Shown: positions 1 through 7,766 of the stretch, piece by piece
Layout of the letters: each line of letters starts with the position of its first letter
Position numbering within the stretch: position 1 is the stretch's first letter
Assembly (NCBI GenBank): GCA_019638355.1
Contig: JAHBTY010000001.1
Span: 992,001 to 1,056,000 of the forward strand
Length of the DNA stretch: 64,000 nucleotides
Reading direction: 5' to 3'
DNA from: Cyclobacteriaceae bacterium
Lineage (GTDB): Bacteria > Bacteroidota > Bacteroidia > Cytophagales > Cyclobacteriaceae
Translations under genes and position numbers: made by a program
The notes under the pieces: model-generated
Told to the model about the DNA's origin: nothing
Databases searched by the model: none
What the model saw: the letters and a program-made list of their open reading frames with translations, nothing else

Positions 1-1109
1 ATGTCATTAGCCACTTCCCGTCTAACCACTTGTAAGAACCAATCGGTCACATAATTCAGGTATTCGCGATGTTCGAGTTTTTCTATTGTTAAATATTCGA
101 TGAACGTTGCCAGCCCCTCTTCCCACCTGGGGGATGGAGCTTTAAGATCAACATTCCACAAATGTGAAATTTCATGATACGCTTGATGTATCTCCGTGGA
201 ATCTTTAAAAGCGGATGCTGATTGAAGTATGGATGACACATCAGCCTGCGAGCCGTAGCCATCCGGTATTTCTATAATTGAAAACCCTTTAAAGTTGTTA
301 AGGGGGCCCCACCAATTTGTATACAACCTTATGGTTTTTTGAAGAGCTTCCAGGACCTTCTTAGCGCCTAAGGAATCTTGCTTGAAGTAATAAACGGTTA
401 ATCCATTGGCGGCTACCTTACCATACTTTGCAATGGCGATATCCATGCGCCATGCCCCTTTCACATTTTTAAATTCGAATGTGGTTTGACCATTCACTGA
501 ATTGGTAGAAACAAGCGCACCACCATTTACTGCTACCAACGAATCGGGAATTGTAACGCTGACGCGATAATCAAAATTTGCTTTTGGAAATTGCTTATTG
601 ATCTTATTTGATGGATAGCCCAGCTCAGGATACGCCATGCAATCAGGCCGCAGGATAGTAAAGTTTGGATCAATTTTATCTCTAACATAATTCCACCCGA
701 CCTCCGTGTATCCATGTAATGTTCCATCATACTCCATTTCCAGTGTAATGGATTGGTTGGGCAGTAAGGGCTTCTTCAGTCCAACACTAATGAAATTCGA
801 TTGCAACCTTACCTGATCTTCGAAGCTTCTAATGTTTTGTGCGAAGGACAAAGAAGTTCCATCTGATTTGACATCTCTTACTGTTAGCAGCCTATACAAA
901 ACAAACGGCAATTTTCTCACTTTTGCATTCGAGTTGTTCGTTACTTCAACTTTACAGGTTGCTTGCAACGATTCATTTGCAAAATCAAAATCTACTTCAC
1001 ATTCATATTTATTAATCGCCAATAATGTGTTGTGTATGTGGTTGGTTTGAGCATTTGCCTTGAGTGACCCTACAAATACACTTAAGATGACAACTATTTT
1101 TATATCCAT
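1..1109 (-). CDS. M1-family-like metallopeptidase, 3' end outside window
   Basis: The frame is open from an ATG at 1109 to the window edge (369 codons), so the C-terminus is missing. The first 20 residues form a signal peptide ending in ANAQ, so the protein is exported. The middle is a beta-rich region as in the N-terminal domain of M1 aminopeptidases. H312-E313-I-S-H316 is the gluzincin zinc motif and is followed by W-E-E-G-L-A, which carries the third zinc ligand as in M1 enzymes. The spacing between motif and Glu (about 14 residues) is shorter than the usual 18. Peptide hydrolysis in the periplasm or at the surface is inferred from the family. It lies 11 nt upstream of the hydrolase gene only in coordinate terms: that gene is transcribed toward this one and could be cotranscribed. 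Confidence 0.75.
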   Translation of the reverse strand, partial: MDIKIVVILSVFVGSLKANAQTNHIHNTLLAINKYECEVDFDFANESLQATCKVEVTNNSNAKVRKLPFVLYRLLTVRDVKSDGTSLSFAQNIRSFEDQVRLQSNFISVGLKKPLLPNQSITLEMEYDGTLHGYTEVGWNYVRDKIDPNFTILRPDCMAYPELGYPSNKINKQFPKANFDYRVSVTIPDSLVAVNGGALVSTNSVNGQTTFEFKNVKGAWRMDIAIAKYGKVAANGLTVYYFKQDSLGAKKVLEALQKTIRLYTNWWGPLNNFKGFSIIEIPDGYGSQADVSSILQSASAFKDSTEIHQAYHEISHLWNVDLKAPSPRWEEGLATFIEYLTIEKLEHREYLNYVTDWFLQVVRREVAND

Positions 1110-1120
1110 AATTTGCTTAG

Positions 1121-1990
1121 TCAGGTTATCCTTTCCTTTATCATTTGCGTAAAATCTTTTGTTCTTTCAAGCTCTGGGAAATGACCACATTCCTCAAATT
1201 CAATAATCTCACAATTTTCGACATGAGTTTTTAGTGACTTTTTATCTGTCATTCGATGAGTAAAGTCCATTCCTCCCCATACCAACGTGGTTGGTATCTT
1301 TTGCAAGCTAAGTGGTGTGTTGTAGTCTTTTTTCAATCCGTGCACTAATGAGGATAAGCAAAAACATCCTCCTTTTGTTAAAGATGTAATAGCGGTCTTT
1401 GAATATTCAAATCGATCAACGGAATTTTTAGGTAAGGCATATTTGTACCAATTGCTGACCAGTTGTTTCACAAAAATGGCATTGGTTAATTGACCAACAA
1501 CTGGTACTTTAAGCAAAGCAGGGATAGACTTTTCCGACCACTGTATCATTGCCTGAAAAGATGGAGTTTGTGCTAAGAAAATGTGCTTAATCCTTTCCGG
1601 ATAATCACTTGCAGCTTGCAGAGCATAAAATCCATTTGAGCATGAAAAGATCAGTGTAGCTTTCCGGATATTGAGTGAATCCATCAATTGAACCAGAAGG
1701 TTAGAACCGCTTTTAAATGTATAATCATACTTTGAATCGGGATACGAAAAACCAAGTCCGGGATATTCAAAACAAATTACACGGTAGTTCTCTGATAATT
1801 TTTTGACAAGGGACAATTGATGCTCAATAACATTGGGCCCGTCTGGCACATTGATCAATACAGGTTTATTTCCCTTCGTATCAAGTACCCTGATTTTTCC
1901 ATAGTCTGTATCCAAATAGAAATAGCCATCATCAAGTTGCAACGGGGCCCTCCACCTGAAACGCATATTGTCTATAAAGTTGCCTTTCAT
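1121..1990 (-). CDS. alpha/beta hydrolase
   Basis: This 289-residue protein has the alpha/beta-hydrolase order. An oxyanion region (NVPDGPN) is followed by a nucleophile elbow F-S-C-S-N-G around residue 115. An acidic residue in GGMDFTHR and the catalytic histidine in CGHFPELE near the C-terminus complete the triad. The elbow is S-x-S-x-G rather than the textbook G-x-S-x-G. There is no signal peptide, so it is probably cytoplasmic. The substrate cannot be told from sequence. It follows two DUF4386 genes on the same strand with about 30 nt between, so an operon is possible. Confidence 0.8.
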   Translation of the reverse strand: MKGNFIDNMRFRWRAPLQLDDGYFYLDTDYGKIRVLDTKGNKPVLINVPDGPNVIEHQLSLVKKLSENYRVICFEYPGLGFSYPDSKYDYTFKSGSNLLVQLMDSLNIRKATLIFSCSNGFYALQAASDYPERIKHIFLAQTPSFQAMIQWSEKSIPALLKVPVVGQLTNAIFVKQLVSNWYKYALPKNSVDRFEYSKTAITSLTKGGCFCLSSLVHGLKKDYNTPLSLQKIPTTLVWGGMDFTHRMTDKKSLKTHVENCEIIEFEECGHFPELERTKDFTQMIKERIT

Positions 1991-2020
1991 TTTAGATTTG
2001 AATCTTTAGTTTTAACAGCG

Positions 2021-2722
2021 TTACTCTAATGCAACAGCTTTCTGATCTCGAATACCTTTTATCAGGAGCCAAAGCATTAATACCAATTCACCGAACATGG
2101 CAGGCATACCAACCGTAAATACGATGTCTCTGTATTCAGGAAGTACAATGCCGACAAAACTTAGCAGGACATAAACAATTCCATTTAAGATTAGCCAAAT
2201 GCCAAAAAAACGAGGAATGAAAACAGACTGATAAACCAGTATAGCTAATGGAAAGAGCCAAAGACCATAAAATAATACTAATGCTAAAACACTATACTCA
2301 TTAATTTTAAGGAACGTCATGGCGAGATCTTGGCGTTGCCCCAATTCAAACGACTTTAGAATTTCTCCTTTTAGCGTGATGACAGCTGCGATACTAAGTC
2401 CAGCATTAACAAATGCCACCGGTACTTGCACCAATACAGAGGCCAATAAAAGTTTCGCGTACCGTTCATTGACTGTCCTAAACAGCTGATAAAAGACCCA
2501 CACCAACAATACCCATATTGTATTTGTTATTAGTCCTGAAAAAATGCCAGTTCTAAACAAGGTTTCATACTTCAGAATATTTTGAGCAGAAGCTACACTA
2601 TCACCACTTACAAATATTTTGGGTGATACATAGAACATGTCGTAAAAGCCTGAAACGATCCAAAGTAGAAATAACAGACCGGCAAGTCTTGCAGTTGTTT
2701 TGAGATCTGGATTAGTATTCAT
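2021..2722 (-). CDS. DUF4386 family membrane protein
   Basis: The 233-residue product is mostly hydrophobic, with about six predicted membrane segments. It opens with the charged start LKTTARLAGLLFLLW that is typical of DUF4386 proteins. The conserved pattern S-V-F-I-P-R-F-F-G-I-W-L-I-L-N-G in the second half is also family-like. DUF4386 has no established function. It lies 12 nt downstream of a second DUF4386 gene, with which it shares layout (tandem paralogues, clearly diverged), and both are probably transcribed together. Confidence 0.8.
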   Translation of the reverse strand: MNTNPDLKTTARLAGLLFLLWIVSGFYDMFYVSPKIFVSGDSVASAQNILKYETLFRTGIFSGLITNTIWVLLVWVFYQLFRTVNERYAKLLLASVLVQVPVAFVNAGLSIAAVITLKGEILKSFELGQRQDLAMTFLKINEYSVLALVLFYGLWLFPLAILVYQSVFIPRFFGIWLILNGIVYVLLSFVGIVLPEYRDIVFTVGMPAMFGELVLMLWLLIKGIRDQKAVALE

Positions 2723-2734
2723 AGCGTTGAGAGT

Positions 2735-3481
2735 TTATGGATTAATCTGATTACCGTGAGTGGTATATTTACTCCACTCGTTCTCATTCACACCTTTAAA
2801 TAATAGGCTTAGTGATAATGATATTTCGCCAATAAAGACTGGGAGAACGATGACCATAAAGACCATTCCAGAAAACTGAGGAGCCATGATTAAGATGACG
2901 CTATTGATGAGATAGCCCGCTCCGCTAATGATATATAATATACCAACGAACTTTGGAAGGTAGACTGACTTATAAATTAAGTAACCCGTTAACAAAAAGT
3001 AAGGAGCAAACATGAGCAGGGCAATGCCAAAACCAAACACGTGACTTTTTGTGCTCAGGCTTATCATTGCACTAAGCTGTTCAGGCGTGAATGCTTGCAG
3101 GTAAGATGATGCGCCAATCGGGAATATGGCTTCAATAAGCTGAACAATGTACACGGTCTGAATAGTGACACCCGCCAGGTTAAAGAAAGCAGCCAATATC
3201 GCCAGGTCTTTGTTAACCAGTTGGGTAAGCCGATACATGATGAGGACAAGTCCAATGCTAATAATGGAAGACAAAAACTCAGCAACGATACCCAACCGCC
3301 ATAAAAATTCATTTTGCTTGAGGCTGGCCATGGTAGCCATGGAATCTCCGGGAACCAGGATGCTGTCTCTCACGATCATTTCATAAAAGATACCCAGCGC
3401 TATAATCAGGAGATACAATATGCCGCCAATCCTGGCATAGGTTTGTGGTGACGTTTCGTTGTTGTGGGTTATTGGAGTCAT
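2735..3481 (-). CDS. DUF4386 family membrane protein
   Basis: This 248-residue polytopic membrane protein is a paralogue of the next gene downstream. It has the same opening (SPQTYARIGGILYLL), the same loop with V-P-G-D-S before the second helix, and the same S-V-Y-L-P-K-F-V-G-I-L motif in the C-terminal half. Function is unknown for the family. It is separated by 20 nt from the ABC permease and PadR genes upstream, so PadR could control this whole minus-strand cluster. Confidence 0.8.
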   Translation of the reverse strand: MTPITHNNETSPQTYARIGGILYLLIIALGIFYEMIVRDSILVPGDSMATMASLKQNEFLWRLGIVAEFLSSIISIGLVLIMYRLTQLVNKDLAILAAFFNLAGVTIQTVYIVQLIEAIFPIGASSYLQAFTPEQLSAMISLSTKSHVFGFGIALLMFAPYFLLTGYLIYKSVYLPKFVGILYIISGAGYLINSVILIMAPQFSGMVFMVIVLPVFIGEISLSLSLLFKGVNENEWSKYTTHGNQINP

Positions 3482-3500
3482 AGTCTTTTCTCTAAAACAT

Positions 3501-6110
3501 TTATTCAGTTTTTAAACCCTCTACCGGATTAGTTTTAAACACCTTTATTATTTGTGTTGCCACTGTTGCGATCACCACAGCAACCAAAAGTGAAGCTGCC
3601 ATCGTCACTACCCAAATGGTAACAGGCATGTGATAATCATAGGCAAAGTCAAGTACCGACTTTATGAAAATAAAACTAAGTGGTACACTAACGAATAATG
3701 ATACAATAATCAAAACATAGTATTGTTTGAAGATGTTGTTGCTGATGTTTTTATAGTCAGCTCCAAGAATTTTTCGTATGCTAAACTCCTTAACTCTGCC
3801 AGAAATGTTAATCGCCACTAATCCATACAATCCCAGCATGGCGAGAATAACCGCTACCGATGCAAACACCCTCCACACATGCCCGTGTATGCCCATTTGT
3901 TCGTAATAATTTCCCCAGACATCTTCCTGATAACCGCCATTAAATGGAATTTCAGGGTAGAGTGTTGCCCATGCCTTTTTTAAATCTTCGAATGCAGATT
4001 GTTCTTGCTCGCGGTTGACTTTTAATGCAAGAAATCTGAAATCCTTTTTATCGGCCACGGTAAAAAATGTGGGTCTGAGCAAGGAGAAAAAACTATAGCT
4101 ATGAAAATCTTTTGCTACGCCAACCACCTCATAGGTAATACTGTCAATTCTGAATTGCTGACCGATCGGATTAACCCAACTCAGGTTTTTAGCCATCGTT
4201 TCATTCACTACCACAGCATTTTTATCGCTGCCATCGAAGTCTTTGAATGCCCTCCCGCTCACCAACTCAATTCCCATGGTATTGAAATAGGTTGGGCCTA
4301 CCGACAAACGGTCTGCCTCAAAATCTTTATCAGGGAAATGCAAAATTGTTGTTTGATGATTTTTGCCGATGTGCTGAACCGAACCTGAAATGGAAAGGAT
4401 TTTCGGATTGCGTTGCATGACATCATTTAATTGCTGATAGACCGATTCATTTTCAACCGCTGTGTAAATCACATCACGGTTGCTATAACCCCAGCTCCTC
4501 TTGGCGAGGTAATCGCCATTCATGGTAAACACGATGGCGCTTGTGATAAACATACACGCCAACACAAGTTGAAAGCCCAGAAAGATTTTAGTGACAGGAT
4601 TTTTCTGACCAAACCTGACTGAGCCTTTCAGAATAGTAACTGTTTGAAACCGGGAAATATAAATAGCGGGATAGATGCCGGATGCGAGTGCGGTGATCAG
4701 CATGATAATTGGCAAGTACATCCACAAGCGCGGGTCATTGAGACTGAACTCCATACTAAAATCCCACAGTCCTTCGAACCACGGAATAACTACGAGCCAG
4801 CCCAGAAGAATTCCGACCAGCATGGCAAAAAAGGTGACGACTATATTTTCAGACAAGAACTGTACAATCACCAGCCTTCGTGTTGCCCCTATGGTTTTGC
4901 GCACACCCAACTCCTTCAATCTCTTTACTGAGGTTGAAATGGCTATGTTGATATAATTGAAGCAGGCCAGTAATAACATTAACGTGCAAACCCCGGTGAG
5001 AAATTTGATAGATGTTATATTACTGTGTGTGCCTTCGCGGAAAACATCTTCACGAATTTCGTCTGTCTTTATATGGAGTGTAGCCAGCGGTTCAAATTGA
5101 AAAGAAGCAATAGCCCAGTCTTTTTCAACCACTTCGTTTTGTGTACGTCTGTATTTTTCCATTCCCGCCTCCACAATTTTTATGTCTGATGGCTGTGCTA
5201 CCTGAACAAAAGTGGCTTGGTGGAAGGCCGACCAATCGTGCGAATCGAAACCGGGTTGAGCCGTTCGGAGATTTTCGAAATTGATAAGGAAATGGAAATC
5301 AAAACTTCGTGAAGATGGAAATTTTTTGGCAACGCCTGTTATCTTAAACTCTTTACCATTCTCTGCGCTGAATTTCACAAGGATGCTTTGGCCAATGGGG
5401 TTTTCATCACCAAAATATTTTTCAGCCATCGGTTCACTGATCACTATACTATTCACATCGGAAAGTGAAGTAGATACACCCCACTTCAGTGGGAAAGTAA
5501 ACATATCGAGGAAAGTAGGGTCGACAAACCGGATGCGTTCATTGAAAATGTTATCTCCATGTTTAACAATAACATTCCGGTCTTCTACTCTACAAACGTT
5601 TATCACTTGCGGAAAATCCTGTTTCAATAGTTCTCCCAATGGCCTGGGTGACTGCCCGTATTGCCGCAACGCACCTTCTCGCGAAGCAGTAAATGTAGAG
5701 AGGAACACCACATTCTTATTTTCATGAAATTGATCGCGCTTGAACGTATAAACTACAAATGCGTAGAAAAAAATACTGAAGCCAATAGCAGCCGCTAACC
5801 CGAAAATATTGATGAATGAATTGACCGGACTCTTCAATAGGCCGCGAACAGAAATTTTAAAGTAATTTTTGAACATACTGAATTGGATTAATTGATTCAC
5901 AAACTCAAAGTTTCTGATCAGGTTGGGACGAAGTAGTTTGATGATCTCCCAGGTATAGATTCGTTTTGCCTTGCGAACTGAAAAGCGTTCTGCATTCTCA
6001 TGAAAAATTTCTTCTATGTCGCCTTCAATCTCTTCCAGGTATTCTTCTTTCAGGAAGAACCGGAGAAACTTTAAGGGCCATTTTGGTGGATGTAATGCTT
6101 GTGGTTTCAT
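3501..6110 (-). CDS. FtsX/MacB-type ABC transporter permease with N-terminal prefix domain
   Basis: The product has 869 residues. Residues 1-70 match the permease-prefix region (PPKWPLKFLRFFLKEEYLEEIEGD), which occurs only on permeases paired with PadR regulators. Two MacB periplasmic-core plus FtsX units follow: membrane segments near residue 100, a long extracytoplasmic part, then three helices with the RLKELGVRKTIGA motif, and the same again ending in the RVKEFSIRKILGA motif. Such proteins act in the inner membrane with a separate ATPase, which is not encoded next to it. The start codon overlaps the PadR stop (TAATG), showing translational coupling. It was probably acquired and kept as a regulator-permease pair. 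Confidence 0.88.
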   Translation of the reverse strand: MKPQALHPPKWPLKFLRFFLKEEYLEEIEGDIEEIFHENAERFSVRKAKRIYTWEIIKLLRPNLIRNFEFVNQLIQFSMFKNYFKISVRGLLKSPVNSFINIFGLAAAIGFSIFFYAFVVYTFKRDQFHENKNVVFLSTFTASREGALRQYGQSPRPLGELLKQDFPQVINVCRVEDRNVIVKHGDNIFNERIRFVDPTFLDMFTFPLKWGVSTSLSDVNSIVISEPMAEKYFGDENPIGQSILVKFSAENGKEFKITGVAKKFPSSRSFDFHFLINFENLRTAQPGFDSHDWSAFHQATFVQVAQPSDIKIVEAGMEKYRRTQNEVVEKDWAIASFQFEPLATLHIKTDEIREDVFREGTHSNITSIKFLTGVCTLMLLLACFNYINIAISTSVKRLKELGVRKTIGATRRLVIVQFLSENIVVTFFAMLVGILLGWLVVIPWFEGLWDFSMEFSLNDPRLWMYLPIIMLITALASGIYPAIYISRFQTVTILKGSVRFGQKNPVTKIFLGFQLVLACMFITSAIVFTMNGDYLAKRSWGYSNRDVIYTAVENESVYQQLNDVMQRNPKILSISGSVQHIGKNHQTTILHFPDKDFEADRLSVGPTYFNTMGIELVSGRAFKDFDGSDKNAVVVNETMAKNLSWVNPIGQQFRIDSITYEVVGVAKDFHSYSFFSLLRPTFFTVADKKDFRFLALKVNREQEQSAFEDLKKAWATLYPEIPFNGGYQEDVWGNYYEQMGIHGHVWRVFASVAVILAMLGLYGLVAINISGRVKEFSIRKILGADYKNISNNIFKQYYVLIIVSLFVSVPLSFIFIKSVLDFAYDYHMPVTIWVVTMAASLLVAVVIATVATQIIKVFKTNPVEGLKTE

Positions 6111-6448
6111 TAGATGGCCTTAAGTTCAAACGCAAGTTTGGGTATGGCACTCCAGAGTTGGGTACGTATATCCTTCATATCTTCGAGTACCTTTCTACCA
6201 TGAGATGTTGTTGCATAAATGCGCTTACGCTTTCCTCCACGCTTGGCAGTAGCTTCACCGAATTGTGAGGTGAGAAATCCTTTGTCCTCCATTCGTTTCA
6301 ATGCTGATTGTATTGAACCTACACTAAGCCTTTCTTTCAGTCTTGATTCCAGCTCGCGCTTGATCTCAACACCATACGCATCTTGCTGAAGTGCTGCTAC
6401 CGTGAGGAGCACCAATTCTTCAAATTCACCAAGTTTGGTTTTCTTCAT
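6110..6448 (-). CDS. PadR family transcriptional regulator
   Basis: This is a 112-residue winged-helix protein. The N-terminus (LGEFEELVLLTVAAL..AYGVEIKRELE) and the VGSIQSALKRMEDKGFL recognition segment are diagnostic for PadR. The wing GGKRKRIYATT and the C-terminal helix follow. It sits immediately upstream of, and overlaps by one base, the large permease gene. PadR members of this type usually repress the linked transporter and themselves. The operator-like repeats at 6458-6505, within 60 nt upstream of its start, fit autoregulation. Confidence 0.9.
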   Translation of the reverse strand: MKKTKLGEFEELVLLTVAALQQDAYGVEIKRELESRLKERLSVGSIQSALKRMEDKGFLTSQFGEATAKRGGKRKRIYATTSHGRKVLEDMKDIRTQLWSAIPKLAFELKAI

Positions 6449-6451
6449 ACT

Positions 6452-6508
6452 ATATTATTCGTAATTGCAGTAAATATAGTTACAATATTTCATTCGCAAT
6501 TGCAGTTT
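6452..6508 (-). promoter_or_regulatory. Putative PadR operator/promoter, copy 1
   Basis: Two direct repeats are seen on the plus strand: TTCGTAATTGCAG (6458-6470) and TTCGCAATTGCAG (6493-6505), 35 nt apart. Both are centred on the near-palindrome G(T/C)AATTGC. The block is directly upstream of the PadR start at 6448. A second diverged copy lies at 7683-7745. A role as a PadR binding site is inferred from position and repetition. Confidence 0.5.
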
Positions 6509-6679
6509 ATTTTTAAAAACAATGAAATTGATTTAATTATGAGGTTTCTTAAGTTAATATTTTAGGCTTATCTGGTAAAACCAACGGCAACTCACGCGCA
6601 AAGTAGGGTGGGAAAGTGAAAAACAAATTCACTGCTAACAAGGGCATGCTTGGGTCAAAACGATAATAAAATTTCACCT

Positions 6680-7654
6680 TTACTGTTTCACCGATCTGAA
6701 CACCCCGCCTTTGGCGGTGCCAGCAAAGGCCCGACCATGGTGATCGATCGCAATTGACCTTACGTCAGAGAACATCAAGTTTGCGTTAGATTGTGCCCAG
6801 GTTAGACCATTATTCACGGATAGAAATACGCCCTCAAAAAATGTACCCACTAAAAGCCAGTCAGGGTTAGTTGCTATGATAACAGAGACAGCAGTAGCGA
6901 TCTGGTTAGAGTTAGGGGCATTCCATTTCCGACCATAATCAGTTGAGATGTAAATACCTGTTAATGTTCCTGCAAGCATGTGTCCTGATGAGTTGATTGC
7001 AATAGAATTCACCCTTTTATCAGTTAACCCCATACTGGATTGAGTCCACGTGAGCCCTTTATCGGTGGAGCGAAAAACACCTTGAGAATAAGTTCCTACA
7101 AACACATGACCCAAATGATCTAAAGCTATGGAACAGACAGAAGTACTTGTAGTTCTAATGTTTCCCAAAGTCCAATTCGACCCGCCATCTGTTGAACGGT
7201 AAATGCCATTACTTGTTCCCGCGAATATCACACCTGAAATGTCAAACGCAATGCAGTTAACAAACTCGTTTCTTAGGCCTATTGGGGCCCAACTGCGTCC
7301 TTCATTGCTTGAACGGTAGATGCCTGCGCTTGTTCCTGCATATATATGATTCATAGAGTCAATAGCAAGGGAGCTAACAGAAGTGTTTGTCAAACCGGTA
7401 TTCATTTCTAACCAAGTTGACCCATAATCCTCTGACCGAAATACTCCCCCGCCTCCTGTGCCGGCAAATACATGACCCGCAGAATTAATAGCTAGGGACT
7501 TAACATACATATTGGTCAACCCATTGTTTGACTGAATCCAAATCAATGCGCTATCCCTGCATTGAGGGGCTATCAACATTGGTACAGAGATAAGGAAAAT
7601 CAATAAAACGCGGACCCGTAGGACTCTGCTTCTGGATTTATGTGTCGTATCCAT
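6680..7654 (-). CDS. BNR/Ycf48-like beta-propeller repeat protein
   Basis: The 324-residue product starts with a basic and then hydrophobic segment (residues 8-30), probably a signal peptide or anchor with a Cys soon after. It then has about seven repeats of roughly 42 residues. Each repeat carries a variant of V-x-S-I-A-I-D-x-x-G-H-x-F-A-G-T-x-x-G-x-F-R-S followed by an Asp-box-like S-T-D-x-G-x-x-W. This is the pattern of sialidase/photosynthesis-stability-factor-like propellers, which serve as extracellular binding scaffolds. No enzymatic residues can be named. The gene sits between the two copies of the operator-like element, breaking what may once have been a continuous regulator-permease locus. 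Confidence 0.75.
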   Translation of the reverse strand: MDTTHKSRSRVLRVRVLLIFLISVPMLIAPQCRDSALIWIQSNNGLTNMYVKSLAINSAGHVFAGTGGGGVFRSEDYGSTWLEMNTGLTNTSVSSLAIDSMNHIYAGTSAGIYRSSNEGRSWAPIGLRNEFVNCIAFDISGVIFAGTSNGIYRSTDGGSNWTLGNIRTTSTSVCSIALDHLGHVFVGTYSQGVFRSTDKGLTWTQSSMGLTDKRVNSIAINSSGHMLAGTLTGIYISTDYGRKWNAPNSNQIATAVSVIIATNPDWLLVGTFFEGVFLSVNNGLTWAQSNANLMFSDVRSIAIDHHGRAFAGTAKGGVFRSVKQ

Positions 7655-7682
7655 TTACGACTTGTTCTATTACAAGTTTGAA

Positions 7683-7745
7683 TATTATTCGTAATTGCAG
7701 TAAAAATAGTTGCATTATTTTTTTCCAATTGCAGTTTTTTATTTA
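7683..7745 (-). promoter_or_regulatory. Putative PadR operator/promoter, copy 2
   Basis: TTCGTAATTGCAG at 7688-7700 is identical to the first half-site of copy 1. TTTCCAATTGCAG at 7722-7734 is a diverged second half-site with almost the same spacing (34 nt). Similarity to 6452-6508 extends through the spacer and beyond. It lies 30-90 nt upstream of the BNR-repeat gene, suggesting that gene shares the PadR control. Confidence 0.45.
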
Positions 7746-7766
7746 AATAATGAAATAAGGCTATTT

